DNA of 64,000 nt. Origin: Flavobacterium sp. AED. Lineage in GTDB: Bacteria; Bacteroidota; Bacteroidia; Flavobacteriales; Flavobacteriaceae. Shown here in pieces: positions 44,384-54,916 of the stretch. The notes beneath the pieces were generated by a model. The model was not told the DNA's origin. It made no database searches and saw nothing but the letters and a program-made list of their open reading frames with translations. The stretch spans positions 434,001 to 498,000 of the forward strand of contig NZ_JSYM01000002.1 of NCBI RefSeq assembly GCF_000812945.1. The letters run 5' to 3'. How positions within the stretch are numbered: position 1 is the first letter of the stretch; every line of letters starts with the position of its first letter. A program made the translations under genes and the position numbers.

Positions 44384-45979
44384 ATGATGAATATAGTAAA
44401 CAATGGAATTTTAAAAAGATTATTTTTTATCCTGATACTGATTGCAATGAATAGTTGTAGTTCTACTAAAACAAGTAATGAAAAAGTGTTAACCAACGAA
44501 GAATTATACAGACCCAATTTTCATTTTACACCAAAAACGGGATGGATGAATGATCCAAACGGAATGTTTTTTTACAAAGGGGTGTATCATTTATGTTTTC
44601 AGCATTATCCAAATGATAATGTTTGGGGACCAATGCATTGGGGACATGCCACAAGTAAAGACATGATAACTTGGAAGGAAGAAAAAATTGCTCTTTATCC
44701 AGATGAGATGGGATATATATTTTCAGGTAGCTCAGTTGTTGATGTGAATAATACGTCTGGATTTGGGAGTTTGAAAAATCCACCAATTGTAGCAATGTTT
44801 ACTTATCATGATGCTGTAAAAGCAAAAGCAGGAGCAAAAGATTTTCAATCACAGGCTATAGCTTATTCTTTAGATGAAGGAATGACTTGGACAAAATACA
44901 AGAATAATCCAGTAATTAAAAATCCTAATATTAAAGATTTTAGAGACCCAAAAATGACTTGGGACGCGATTCATAATCAATGGATAATGGTACTGGCTGC
45001 CGATGTGGAAACTAAAATATATCGTTCTTCAAATTTAATTGATTGGGAATTGGCTTCTGCCTTTGGCAAGAATCTTGGCGCGCACGGTGCCCCTTGGGAA
45101 TGTCCAGATTTTTTTCCTATTAAAGTTGATGGCTCAACCGAAGTGAAATGGGTGCTTTTACAAAGTATTAATCCTGGTGGACCAAATGGAGGATCGGCAA
45201 CACAATATTTTGTTGGGAATTTTGATGGAAAAAGGTTCACAGTAGACGATTCATTTACTCAAGATTTAAACAATTTTGGAGCAGTATGGGTTGATTATGG
45301 TAAGGATAATTATGCAGGAGTCACTTGGTCTAATATTCCGGATTCTGATGGACGTAAATTGTTTATAGGTTGGATGTCGAATTGGGAATATGCCAATAAA
45401 GTACCTACACGAAATTGGAGAAGTGCCATGACCGTTCCAAGAGAATTAAAACTTATAAACACCGATGGTCATTATCGAATAGTTTCCCTGCCAGTAAAAG
45501 AATTGGATAAATATATTTCAAAGACTATTAAAAAGGATCTTCTTGTCATTGATAAAACAACTGTAATTGTTGACAAATCTACTGTAGATATGTCAAGATT
45601 AGACATTCATTTTACTATGAATGGTTTAAAGGATGACAACTATGATTTTATCCTCTCAAATAAAGAAAATAATGCCATTCATTTTGGAATCAATAAAAAA
45701 GAGAAGTGTTTTTACATTGACAGAAAAAATGTAAGCCAAACCTCTTTTTCGAATGAATTTGCAAACAAAATTTCAAAGGCTCCAATTACATCAGACTTTA
45801 ATTCAATCGAAGTGAGAGTGCTTATCGATAAGACTTCAATTGAAGTGTTTTATGATAATGGAAAAACGGTGATGACTGAAATTTATTTTTCAGATAAACC
45901 AATGGATTCTTTTTCAATTGCTAAAGCAAATTCTGATTTTGAACTTAAAAATGTATTGATAAACCAACTGAAATTTTAG
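44384..45979 (+). CDS. GH32 exo-fructanase (levanase/inulinase/invertase type), lipoprotein
   Basis: The 531-residue enzyme removes fructose units from fructans or sucrose. All catalytic motifs are intact: WMNDPNG with the nucleophile Asp57, FRDP with Asp188 and WECPDFFPI with acid/base Glu239. A C-terminal beta-sandwich follows the propeller. The N-terminus LFFILILIAMNSCSS has a lipobox, so it is anchored to a membrane, perhaps at the periplasmic face. It lies between the transporter and susC in one operon. Endo or exo action and linkage preference cannot be read with certainty; the conserved FFP and the single-domain build suggest an exo-enzyme. Confidence 0.94.
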   Translation: MMNIVNNGILKRLFFILILIAMNSCSSTKTSNEKVLTNEELYRPNFHFTPKTGWMNDPNGMFFYKGVYHLCFQHYPNDNVWGPMHWGHATSKDMITWKEEKIALYPDEMGYIFSGSSVVDVNNTSGFGSLKNPPIVAMFTYHDAVKAKAGAKDFQSQAIAYSLDEGMTWTKYKNNPVIKNPNIKDFRDPKMTWDAIHNQWIMVLAADVETKIYRSSNLIDWELASAFGKNLGAHGAPWECPDFFPIKVDGSTEVKWVLLQSINPGGPNGGSATQYFVGNFDGKRFTVDDSFTQDLNNFGAVWVDYGKDNYAGVTWSNIPDSDGRKLFIGWMSNWEYANKVPTRNWRSAMTVPRELKLINTDGHYRIVSLPVKELDKYISKTIKKDLLVIDKTTVIVDKSTVDMSRLDIHFTMNGLKDDNYDFILSNKENNAIHFGINKKEKCFYIDRKNVSQTSFSNEFANKISKAPITSDFNSIEVRVLIDKTSIEVFYDNGKTVMTEIYFSDKPMDSFSIAKANSDFELKNVLINQLKF

Positions 45980-46050
45980 ATAATAGATTATGCAAAAAAA
46001 GAATAATAATTAAAAAAAACAAATTAACTAATAACCAAAATTATAGATGT

Positions 46051-49000
46051 ATGAAAATTAAGTATTTTAAAAATAAGAAAAACATATTGTCAATATGTTT
46101 GTTTTTCTTAGTGTTTATTGCTTCAGGGCAAGAAAGACAAATTAACGGATCTGTTTTATCAGACGACGGACAGCCTTTAGCAGGGGCTAGTATTCTTGTA
46201 GAGGGCTCTAAAAATGGAACCACTTCAGATTTTGATGGTAATTTTAAAATTTCTGCTAATGAAGGGGCTAATTTGATGGTTTCTTATATTGGTTATGTAG
46301 ATGCTAAATTAAAGATAACTTCAAAAAACACATACAGCATCAAATTAAAATCTAGTCTTAATAGTCTTAGCGAAGTTATTGTTGTTGGGTATACAAAAGA
46401 AAAAAAATCAGATATAGCAGGTGCTATTTCGGTTGTTAAAATTTCGGATATTTCTCAAGAGGCTTCCCCTAATATTTTAACAGCTTTGCAAGGTAGAGTT
46501 GCTGGTTTACAAATCAATTCTGGGGGTACGCCAGGAGGAAATGATTCTCAAATTATTATTAGAGGATTAACCACAGTGACAAGTGGGTCAGCTCCGCTAT
46601 GGGTAATCGATGGGGTTCAAACCACAAGTTCATCCTCATTAAATCCTGAAGAAATTGAATCAATTCAGGTATTAAAAGATGGAGCCTCAGCAGCGATCTA
46701 TGGAACTTCAGCTGCAAATGGAGTAATTGTAGTTACTACCAAGAAAGGCAAAAAAGGAGTTTCTGAATTTAGTTTTAAATCTGAAACAACAGTGAATATG
46801 TTAAGAGATAAAATTAGCTTACTTAATTCACAACAATGGGCGAATGTGGAATACCAAGCACAACAAGGTGCTGGAATTGCAATACCTACACATCCGGTTT
46901 TAATTAATAATGGTTCTGGTTTTACCATCCCTCAATATTTAGATCCAAATGGCTTGCAAACAGCAGCTAATACTAATTGGGTAAAGGAAATTACAAACGA
47001 TACATTTTCAAACAACACCGATTTTGGTTACAGAAAAGGAACTGAAAACTTAAGTTTATATACCCAATTGAGTTATTCGGAAGATAAAGGTATACAGAGA
47101 TATACCGGTTATGACCGATTTAATTCTAGAATAAATGCTTCGTATAAATTATTTAAGGATAGATTGACCATTGGTGAAAATTTCTTGTACTCTAAGTATA
47201 ATGAGATAAAAGCAAACGAGTTTGAAAATGCCATTCTTCAAAATCCAATGCTCCCGGTATATTCTAATCTGGGAGATTATGCCACTATTATAACTGGAGG
47301 TATGCAAGACAAACCAAACTCTGTAGCTAATTTATGGAGTAATAGAAATAATAAGCAAAAGAATCAAAGGTTTTTAGGAAATGCCTATTTAGATTTTAAA
47401 ATTATTGATGGTTTGGTTTTTAATACGACCTTAAATTTTGATAAAGGAACTTATAAATTTAACACTGCAACTGAAGCTTTTTCTACAAATGGGACAATCC
47501 CTTCCGTATTTCAGAAAATTACTACTGATGACGTGGATAATGATTATTTGGCTACCATTTTTACTAATACTTTAAAATATGATAAAAGTTTTGGAAAACA
47601 TCGATTATCAATATTGGCTGGTATAGAAAATTCAGCAAGAGAAGAAAACTTTCATAATAACCAAATTAATGGGGTAAATATTACTGACCCTGCAGGTTAT
47701 GTGATTAATGATAATGCACAATATAAAACATTAGTAGGGAAGGTCGAAACATTTAAGATTTCACAATTTGGGTCTCTTAAATATGTTTTTGATGATCGAT
47801 ATATTGTATCGGGTACTGTAAGAAGAGACGGATCATCACGTTTTGGAGAAAATAATAAATATGGAATTTTCCCATCAGCCTCTTTGGCTTGGAATGCAAA
47901 AAACGAGAAATTTTTAATGGATAGTAAGTACGTTTCTAATTTTAAACTTAGAGCGTCTTGGGGTATAAATGGTAATGATCAAATAGCAGATTATTCCTAT
48001 CTTTCTAGTTATGTAAATAATACCGTTGGTAATGTAGTAGAGTTTTCAGATTACAACATAGATGGAACAGGTATAGGTACTTCAGGTGGTGTATTGCAAT
48101 CTCGTCAAGCTAATCCCGATCTTAAATGGGAGTCAACAGAACAATACAACGTAGGATTTGATTTAGGATTTTTTAATGAAAGAATCTCGTTACAATCGGA
48201 TTTCTATATAAAAACAACCAATGATTTAATTTTAAGACCAATAGCTTTATCTGTTAACGGAGAAAGCCAGCCTCCATTAATTAATGCAGGTTCGGTTAGT
48301 AATAAAGGTTTTGAAGCTGTGCTGAGCTACAAAAGTAATCCTGCAAATGATTTTAAATATGGGGTTGATTTGAATTTCTCAACCTATAAAAATAACGTAG
48401 AAAGTTTAGATACAGAGTCAAATTTTTTACTTAACGGAGTGTCAATAACTAAAAAAGGATCGCCAATAGCTTCTTTTTACGGATTAATTGCTGATGGTCT
48501 TTTTAGAACTCCTGAAGAAGTTGCCGTTCATGCTGATCAACCTGGAAAAGCAGTAGGTAGAATTAGATATAGGGATATTAATCTTGATGGTAAAATTGAC
48601 CAATTTGACAGAACAATCATTGGAAATCCACATCCCGATTTTATATATGGAATAAACTTATATTCCTCTTATAAAGGATTTGACATAACACTGTTTTTTG
48701 ACGGGAAACAAGGAAATGATTTATATAATGCACAGCGTGCAATAGGTGATTTTGATTATTTTAGTTTTAATCATAATACAAATACTCTAGACGCTTGGAC
48801 ACCAAGTAAGGCTAATTCAAATGTACCGGCATTGTCAACATTGAATAGTAATAATGAGTTGCAACCGTCAAGTTATTATGTTGAAGATGGTTCCTATATC
48901 AGATTAAAAAATATAACATTAGGTTATAATTTTGATAAAGCTTTATCAAAAAGATTAGGAATGAATAAAATGAGATTTTATCTAGTGGGTCAAAATTTGT

Positions 49001-49128
49001 TTTCTCTAACGTCTTTTACTGGCTTTGACTATGAGGTTTCTGGTTTAAGTGCTGGAGGAATTGGTGTAGCAGGTTATGGAATTCCTCATACAAAATCGAT
49101 GACTTTTGGTATAAATGCAAATTTTTAA
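46051..49128 (+). CDS. SusC/RagA family TonB-linked outer membrane transporter
   Basis: The 1025-residue protein imports oligosaccharides through the outer membrane. A signal peptide ends near SGQERQ, and a carboxypeptidase-regulatory-like domain (about 28-110; INGSVLSDDGQPLAGASILVEG) follows. The plug carries VVVGYTKEKKSDIAGAISVV and IIIRGLTTVTSGSAPLWVIDGV. The rest is a 22-strand barrel ending in aromatic SMTFGINANF. It overlaps the 5' extension of the SusD frame, so SusD and SusC are translated together. In the fructan locus it should carry levan- or inulin-derived oligosaccharides, with SusD as the lid. Confidence 0.96.
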   Translation: MKIKYFKNKKNILSICLFFLVFIASGQERQINGSVLSDDGQPLAGASILVEGSKNGTTSDFDGNFKISANEGANLMVSYIGYVDAKLKITSKNTYSIKLKSSLNSLSEVIVVGYTKEKKSDIAGAISVVKISDISQEASPNILTALQGRVAGLQINSGGTPGGNDSQIIIRGLTTVTSGSAPLWVIDGVQTTSSSSLNPEEIESIQVLKDGASAAIYGTSAANGVIVVTTKKGKKGVSEFSFKSETTVNMLRDKISLLNSQQWANVEYQAQQGAGIAIPTHPVLINNGSGFTIPQYLDPNGLQTAANTNWVKEITNDTFSNNTDFGYRKGTENLSLYTQLSYSEDKGIQRYTGYDRFNSRINASYKLFKDRLTIGENFLYSKYNEIKANEFENAILQNPMLPVYSNLGDYATIITGGMQDKPNSVANLWSNRNNKQKNQRFLGNAYLDFKIIDGLVFNTTLNFDKGTYKFNTATEAFSTNGTIPSVFQKITTDDVDNDYLATIFTNTLKYDKSFGKHRLSILAGIENSAREENFHNNQINGVNITDPAGYVINDNAQYKTLVGKVETFKISQFGSLKYVFDDRYIVSGTVRRDGSSRFGENNKYGIFPSASLAWNAKNEKFLMDSKYVSNFKLRASWGINGNDQIADYSYLSSYVNNTVGNVVEFSDYNIDGTGIGTSGGVLQSRQANPDLKWESTEQYNVGFDLGFFNERISLQSDFYIKTTNDLILRPIALSVNGESQPPLINAGSVSNKGFEAVLSYKSNPANDFKYGVDLNFSTYKNNVESLDTESNFLLNGVSITKKGSPIASFYGLIADGLFRTPEEVAVHADQPGKAVGRIRYRDINLDGKIDQFDRTIIGNPHPDFIYGINLYSSYKGFDITLFFDGKQGNDLYNAQRAIGDFDYFSFNHNTNTLDAWTPSKANSNVPALSTLNSNNELQPSSYYVEDGSYIRLKNITLGYNFDKALSKRLGMNKMRFYLVGQNLFSLTSFTGFDYEVSGLSAGGIGVAGYGIPHTKSMTFGINANF

Positions 49129-49138
49129 AATATTAAAT

Positions 49139-50845
49139 ATGAAAACAAAATTTAAAATAGTATTTACTTTAATGATAAGCATACAGTTGCTTTCCTGTGT
49201 AAATGACAGCGATTTAAATGTAAAGGAGAACTATGTTTTATCAGCAGATAATATTGATCCTGAACAATTAGTAATAGCGGCATATAGCGCCCTTGATTAT
49301 CGTTATAATACAGGTGAATTTAGAGACTTATGGCCTTTTGACCATGCACCATCCAACTGGGCAACAAGCGATATTCGTTGTGGAGATTCCTACAAAGGAG
49401 GCGGTGGAACTGGTGATAATCCAGGTGGTGGAATGCATCAATTAGAAACGCATGATTTATTTCCTTCAAGTGAAAATGCTTACAATGTTTGGAGAGCCAT
49501 TTATTTTGGAATAAAAAGAGTTGATAGTGCTTTGAGAGCTATTAATACTATAGATGAAGCTAAATTTCCTAATAAGAAAGCAAGAATAGGAGAACTAAAA
49601 GTTTTAAGAGCTCATTTTTATTTTGAAGCAATTAAAAATTTTGGGTCTATAGTTTGGTATGATGAAAATACTCCAATAGCTGATATTAATAAAATTCCAA
49701 ATACTTTTGACTTTAGTTTTATGTGGTCTAAAGTTGAAGGTGATTTAACTGATGCAATTGCCCAATTACCTGACACACAAACAGAATTAGGGAGAGTAAA
49801 TAAAGTAGTTGCTTATGCTTACTTATGTAAAGCGCAAGTCTTTCAAAAAAAATGGACTGAGGCAATTGTAAGTGCAAACTATGTTATTAATTCTGGAAAT
49901 TATGGATTAGTAACTGATATCGAAAAATTATATTCGATTCCAGGTTACGGAAATCGTGAAAACATATTTGCAGTTCAGTATTCTATAAATGATGGTTCTC
50001 AATTTGGAAATCTCAATTTTGGAAATTTATTAAATGCACCTGATAGTCCTGGAGATGATATTAAAAACCCATATTTAAATGGAGATGATTTTGATAAACC
50101 TTCTCAAAATCTTGTAAACGCATTTAAAGTTGGAGCAGATGGGCTTCCTCTATTTGACAGTTATAATAATGCAAATGTAACTCCAACAGACTTAGTCGAT
50201 CCAAGATTAGATCACGAAATAGGAAGAACAGGAATTACTTGGAAAGATTGGGCAGCAAGACCACAACAACCGGACTGGAATAGAGATCCAGCAACTTATG
50301 GTTCTTTCTTGGTTAAGAAAAATGTAATTTCTCCAAATTCAAACGGTTTAGCTTCAAATCCTACAGGGTTTCCTTGGGCACTAGGTAATTTAGACTTTCC
50401 TATTATTAAATACAGTGATTTATTGTTATGGAAAGCTGAAGCTTTAATTGAATCTGGTTCAAATGTTTCTGGTGGAGTTACCATAATTAATGAAATTAGA
50501 AATAGAGCTAAAAACTCACCGTATGTAAAAGATTTTAATAATCCATCTCAAAATGCAGCAAATTATTTGATAAATCTATATCCATTATCATTATCTCAGG
50601 ATGCAGCTAGAAAAGCACTTAGAATGGAAAGAAGATTAGAATTAGCTAACGAAGGACATGGTTTCTATGATTTAGTGAGGTGGGGTATTGCTGAACAATA
50701 TGTCAACAACTACATTCAAGTTGAAAAAACACGCCGTACCTATTTACAAAGTGCTTCATTACAATCTCATGAACAATATTTGCCTATACCACAAATTGAA
50801 ATTGATGCAAGTGCAGGAGTATATAAACAAAGAGCAGGATACTAA
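49139..50845 (+). CDS. SusD/RagB family nutrient-binding outer membrane lipoprotein
   Basis: The protein is about 568 residues long. I start it at the ATG at 49139 because MKTKFKIVFTLMISIQLLSC gives a clean lipoprotein signal with Cys20, whereas the upstream ATG is eight codons earlier and inside susC. The SusD TPR-type fold is seen in the segments YNVWRAIYFGIKRVDSALRAI, KARIGELKVLRAHFYFEAIKNFG and the C-terminal LRMERRLELANEGHGFYDLVRWG. It covers the SusC barrel and binds fructan at the cell surface. Confidence 0.95.
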   Translation: MKTKFKIVFTLMISIQLLSCVNDSDLNVKENYVLSADNIDPEQLVIAAYSALDYRYNTGEFRDLWPFDHAPSNWATSDIRCGDSYKGGGGTGDNPGGGMHQLETHDLFPSSENAYNVWRAIYFGIKRVDSALRAINTIDEAKFPNKKARIGELKVLRAHFYFEAIKNFGSIVWYDENTPIADINKIPNTFDFSFMWSKVEGDLTDAIAQLPDTQTELGRVNKVVAYAYLCKAQVFQKKWTEAIVSANYVINSGNYGLVTDIEKLYSIPGYGNRENIFAVQYSINDGSQFGNLNFGNLLNAPDSPGDDIKNPYLNGDDFDKPSQNLVNAFKVGADGLPLFDSYNNANVTPTDLVDPRLDHEIGRTGITWKDWAARPQQPDWNRDPATYGSFLVKKNVISPNSNGLASNPTGFPWALGNLDFPIIKYSDLLLWKAEALIESGSNVSGGVTIINEIRNRAKNSPYVKDFNNPSQNAANYLINLYPLSLSQDAARKALRMERRLELANEGHGFYDLVRWGIAEQYVNNYIQVEKTRRTYLQSASLQSHEQYLPIPQIEIDASAGVYKQRAGY

Positions 50846-50876
50846 TTAGACTAAACCAAACCAAACTTATAAAAAT

Positions 50877-52715
50877 ATGAAAACAATAAAACAACGACAA
50901 TCTATTTATAGTATAGCGATTGCATTTATCACAATTGCATTGACTTTCTTATCATGTTCTAAAGATGATAACTTTTCTGATAAAGTTCCTGATTATACGG
51001 AATCTATCGTTCAGTCTTTTAAAGTAGGATCTAAATATGCCGATATTAATCATACCATTGGTACGATTACAATGACATTACCATCTGGAACTGATTTGAA
51101 AAATGTTAAACCAGAAATTAGACTTCCAGAATCTGCTTCAGTAACACCAGCCTCAGGATCTACAATAGATTTTAGTAATGGTCCAGTAACCTTTGAGGTA
51201 GTTTCAACAAATGGAGCTCATAGAACCTATACTGCTAGTATTGCAGCTTATGGTGATCCTAAGATATTATCATTCTCGATTGGGGATAAATTGGGTATAA
51301 TTGATGAAGTAAATAAAACAATTAAAGTTGAGATTGGTAGTCAAGGAGGAGACTTGAGTAATTTAGCACCTTCATTTGTAATTGCTGAAGGAACAACTGT
51401 AGATGTTGCTTCTGGAGTTGCCAGAAATTTTACTTCCCCTAAAGTATATACTGTTTTATCAAATAATGGATACACAGCTAAACAATATACGGTGACGGTT
51501 ACACAAATACAAGCGCCTAGAATTGAATCATTTGTGGTAAATGGAGCAGTTGGTATTGTTGATAATGCTGCAAATTCAATTGTGGTAATTTTACCTCCGG
51601 GAGCTAACCTAACTAATTTAGCACCTGTTATTACGTTACCTGCAGAACAAACAGTAACTCCTTCTTCTGGGGCCACACAAAACTTTAGTAATGGTTCAGT
51701 TACTTACACAGTTAAGAACAAAGAAAACCTTACAAAGGTTTATAATGTAAAAGTTGAATCAATAGCAGCAACAAAATATGCCTTTTTGGGGTTAGAAGAT
51801 GATATAAGCTCATTAGTCGATGATGATGCAAAAGCTGCTGCAACTTGGATGCAAAGTACCTATGGTGCGGATTTTAAATACATTAAAATTGCAGATATTT
51901 CAGCACTAAATATTGGAGATGTAAAGGTTGCCATGTTGTATTATTTAACTCCAAAAGAAAATCAAGGTTTTTCTGCTACTTCTAGTGATGTTTCTAATAT
52001 GCTGCCTGCTGGTTTAAGACTAGGTGGTTCACAAGCTCAGGTGCTTAAATCTTGGGTAAAAGGGGGCGGAGATATGCTTATTGCAGGAGACCCTAGTCCA
52101 TTCATCTTTTCTTTAGGGAGAGTTCCCGCAAATTTTGGAGCAGCAAGAGCACCAGGAAATTATGTATTCTCTGAATTTGGTTGTGCAAGTGAAACAGGAT
52201 GTTATGACACGGGTAAACCCGCAGATGATATATGGGGATTGGGAATGAGAGACTCTAATAATTCTGGGAATAGACGTAATGATGAAATTTTTAATGGTTT
52301 AACCTTTGAAGGAGGAGCTGGAAACGAATATTTGCCATTACAAAATAGTGCGAATAGAGAAGTTAGATTAATATGGTGGCAACACTTTGATGGAATTCTT
52401 AATCCAAGCTGTTGTGGTTCTGATGCTGCTTCCCAGTTTGAAAAGACTTTAACGGCAGTAAAATATGGAACATTAAGACACATTGGTGATGCTTTTGGTT
52501 ATGGTGCAGTTGAATTTAAAAGAACTGACTTGGCTAATAATGCAGCATTTGATTCTCAAATACCAACAGATTTCAAAGGACATATTTTTACAATTTCAAA
52601 TACAATTGTAGGTTATGAATGGAATTCGAACGGAACTACAAATGATTATCAAAACAATATAAAAGTTTTCACCAAGAATATTCTGGATCACTTATATAAT
52701 CTAAATAATGATTAG
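50877..52715 (+). CDS. DUF4960 surface glycan-binding lipoprotein with DUF5018-like repeats
   Basis: The 612-residue lipoprotein (LTFLSC, Cys27) sits right after SusD, where surface glycan-binding proteins usually lie. Three related beta-sandwich repeats of about 80 residues fill residues 42-298 (VQSFKVGSKYADINHTIGTI; ILSFSIGDKLGIIDEVNKTI; IESFVVNGAVGIVDNAANSI). Each ends in a TYTV- or YNVKV-like strand. The rest, from about 300 (YAFLGLEDDISSLVDDDAKA), is a DUF4960 domain. BT1761 of the B. thetaiotaomicron levan locus carries this domain and binds levan. The same role is likely here. Confidence 0.85.
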   Translation: MKTIKQRQSIYSIAIAFITIALTFLSCSKDDNFSDKVPDYTESIVQSFKVGSKYADINHTIGTITMTLPSGTDLKNVKPEIRLPESASVTPASGSTIDFSNGPVTFEVVSTNGAHRTYTASIAAYGDPKILSFSIGDKLGIIDEVNKTIKVEIGSQGGDLSNLAPSFVIAEGTTVDVASGVARNFTSPKVYTVLSNNGYTAKQYTVTVTQIQAPRIESFVVNGAVGIVDNAANSIVVILPPGANLTNLAPVITLPAEQTVTPSSGATQNFSNGSVTYTVKNKENLTKVYNVKVESIAATKYAFLGLEDDISSLVDDDAKAAATWMQSTYGADFKYIKIADISALNIGDVKVAMLYYLTPKENQGFSATSSDVSNMLPAGLRLGGSQAQVLKSWVKGGGDMLIAGDPSPFIFSLGRVPANFGAARAPGNYVFSEFGCASETGCYDTGKPADDIWGLGMRDSNNSGNRRNDEIFNGLTFEGGAGNEYLPLQNSANREVRLIWWQHFDGILNPSCCGSDAASQFEKTLTAVKYGTLRHIGDAFGYGAVEFKRTDLANNAAFDSQIPTDFKGHIFTISNTIVGYEWNSNGTTNDYQNNIKVFTKNILDHLYNLNND

Positions 52716-52756
52716 TAATTTTTAAATAGAATTTCTTAATTATAAAAAAATGAAAA

Positions 52757-53911
52757 ATGAAAAATAAAATAAAAAATGGATTTTACATTAAGTATGTATT
52801 GTTGCTATTACTGGCAACAATCACATACTCATGTGAGGAACGTCTGAATTATGACGATCAATTGCCAAGTACTTTGAATATAATTGAATCAATTAAAATA
52901 GGTCAAACAAGTGCTACGATAGATAATTTGTCTGGAGTCGTTAATTTTGTTTTGCCTTCTGAAACAAATTTAGCTGCAGTTGTATTAGATATAAAGAGCC
53001 CGGAAGGTGTAACTATTAATCCTGCATCAGGAACAACTGTTGATTTGACGAACCCTCTTGAAGTAACTGCTATGTCAGGGGGTAAAACCAGACATTATAT
53101 TATTAATGCACGTGTACTGCCAAATCAAATAGCTTTTGTTAGTGATGCAACATCGATTGATAATATTGTTGATGAAGATGTAAAAGCTGCTGCTCAATGG
53201 GCTAAAGATACTTATGGTAGTAGATTTGTTTTTATTCCTTTCTCTGATTTAACTATAAATTCTTTGAAAACAGTGAATGTTGTTTTCTTTTTTTATGATA
53301 CTCAGGGAACATCAGCTTTGCCTCAAGAAAGTTTAGATAAAAAGAATGTATTAACTCAGTATCTTGTAGAAGGAGGTAAAATGCTTTTAGGAGGAATGGC
53401 AACTAGTTATGCTGAAGTTATTGGTCGTGATAAAAGTGGTCTTTTAACAATAAAAGGAAATGGTATTGGCTTTGTTGATGGTGGTACTTGGAGTATTGAT
53501 GGAGGAGTTAATTTTCAAAATGATCAAAGAAATAGTCCTATTTATAACTTTACTCAAGTAATTTCTACTGATTCTAATGGGTATTTCCCAGTAATTAATG
53601 GTGGATATAAAGAAGATCATAATAATTTGTGGGATTTAGGACCATTGTTAGGACCAGGTCATCAAAAAGGGCAGTTTGCAGAATTTGAAAACCTTTATGG
53701 TGGTAAAGTTCTTGCTGTTTGGAGCGGTGTTAGTGATGAATGTTGCCCGGGTATTATTGAGTTTAAGTCGAATTCAGTTTATGCAGGAACTATTATAGCA
53801 ATAGGCATAGGCGGTATGGAATGGGCCATGAATGACGGAAGAACCAATGTATACGCATCTAATATACAAGGAATCTATAGAAATTCAATTGACTATTTAG
53901 GTACAAAATAA
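52757..53911 (+). CDS. Second DUF4960 surface lipoprotein, shorter paralogue
   Basis: The 384-residue lipoprotein (TITYSC, Cys26) has one N-terminal beta-sandwich repeat (IIESIKIGQTSATIDNLSGV, about 43-122) and a DUF4960 domain from about 128 (IAFVSDATSIDNIVDEDVKAAAQWAKDTYG). That stretch parallels SSLVDDDAKAAATWMQSTYG in the upstream gene. Both keep a Cys-rich ECCPGI or SCCGSD spot near residue 330-520. It arose by duplication and then loss of repeats, or the reverse. It should bind glycan at the surface, perhaps a different chain length or linkage. Confidence 0.8.
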   Translation: MKNKIKNGFYIKYVLLLLLATITYSCEERLNYDDQLPSTLNIIESIKIGQTSATIDNLSGVVNFVLPSETNLAAVVLDIKSPEGVTINPASGTTVDLTNPLEVTAMSGGKTRHYIINARVLPNQIAFVSDATSIDNIVDEDVKAAAQWAKDTYGSRFVFIPFSDLTINSLKTVNVVFFFYDTQGTSALPQESLDKKNVLTQYLVEGGKMLLGGMATSYAEVIGRDKSGLLTIKGNGIGFVDGGTWSIDGGVNFQNDQRNSPIYNFTQVISTDSNGYFPVINGGYKEDHNNLWDLGPLLGPGHQKGQFAEFENLYGGKVLAVWSGVSDECCPGIIEFKSNSVYAGTIIAIGIGGMEWAMNDGRTNVYASNIQGIYRNSIDYLGTK

Positions 53912-53937
53912 TAATTTGTTTTGCTTGTGGTTTTATT

Positions 53938-53955
53938 GGGCAGGTTTTCCTGCCC
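53938..53955 (+). terminator. Weak hairpin between the second DUF4960 gene and the fructokinase gene
   Basis: GGGCAGG / CCTGCCC with a four-base loop is followed by TTTAATTTA, not a clean T-run. Partial termination could lower fructokinase output relative to the surface proteins. Confidence 0.55.
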
Positions 53956-53980
53956 TTTAATTTATTTAATTTATTAAAAA

Positions 53981-54898
53981 ATGGAAAAAAAATATACTTT
54001 AAGTGCGGTTTGTTTTGGGGAGGTTTTATGGGATATTTTTCCTACGCATAAAAAAATTGGGGGAGCACCATTGAATGTAGCTTTAAGAATGAATTCTATG
54101 GGAGTAGAAACGACTATGATAAGTCGTGTTGGGGATGATGAAAATGGAAAAAACATACTATCTTTTTTAAACGATCAAGAGGTTACCACCGATTTAATTC
54201 AAATTACAGAAGAATATAAAACGGGAGCTGTTCATGTAATGATTAATGAAAAAGGAAATGCCTCCTATGATATTTTATATCCGTCAGCTTGGGACAAGAT
54301 CATAGAAACAGAAATGATGGAAAAAGTAACTGCTGAAGCGGATGTTTTTGTATTTGGAAGCTTAGCATGTAGAGATGAGGTTACTCGGACCACTTTGAAC
54401 AAACTTTTAGGGAAAGCAAAGTATAAAATTTTCGATGTAAATCTAAGAGCTCCTTATTACACCACCGATGTCTTAAATGAACTTATGTTAAAAGCTGATT
54501 TTATTAAGTTGAATGATGAAGAGTTACGTGAAATAAGCAGCGAATTGGGGTCACCATATAATTCATTTGAACAAAACATTAAATTTATTGCAGAAAAGAC
54601 AAATACAAAACAGGTTTGCGTTACCAAGGGGGAATTTGGAGCTGTTTTGTACTATAATGATAAATTTTATTATAATAGTGGTTATTTTATAAAAGTTGTA
54701 GACACCGTTGGTGCCGGGGATTCCTTTTTAGCTTCATTAATAATAAGGTTACTAAGAGGAAAATCACCTCAAAAATCATTGAATTATGCTTGCGCAATAG
54801 GTGCTTTAGTAGCTGGACAAGAAGGAGCTAATCCAAAGATTTCTGAAAAGGTAATTAGTGATTATATGAAAATTGAGAAAAAAAGTATAAAAAAATAG
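53981..54898 (+). CDS. Fructokinase, PfkB family
   Basis: The 305-residue ribokinase-fold enzyme phosphorylates fructose with ATP in the cytoplasm. It shows the N-terminal VCFGEVLWDIFPTHKKIGGAPLNVA (PfkB signature 1) and DTVGAGDSFLASLIIRLL (signature 2) with the catalytic Asp. It closes the fructan locus, so that fructose imported by the MFS porter enters glycolysis as fructose 6-phosphate. A strong terminator follows. Confidence 0.93.
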   Translation: MEKKYTLSAVCFGEVLWDIFPTHKKIGGAPLNVALRMNSMGVETTMISRVGDDENGKNILSFLNDQEVTTDLIQITEEYKTGAVHVMINEKGNASYDILYPSAWDKIIETEMMEKVTAEADVFVFGSLACRDEVTRTTLNKLLGKAKYKIFDVNLRAPYYTTDVLNELMLKADFIKLNDEELREISSELGSPYNSFEQNIKFIAEKTNTKQVCVTKGEFGAVLYYNDKFYYNSGYFIKVVDTVGAGDSFLASLIIRLLRGKSPQKSLNYACAIGALVAGQEGANPKISEKVISDYMKIEKKSIKK

Positions 54899-54916
54899 TT
54901 TGTGATTCTATTAACG

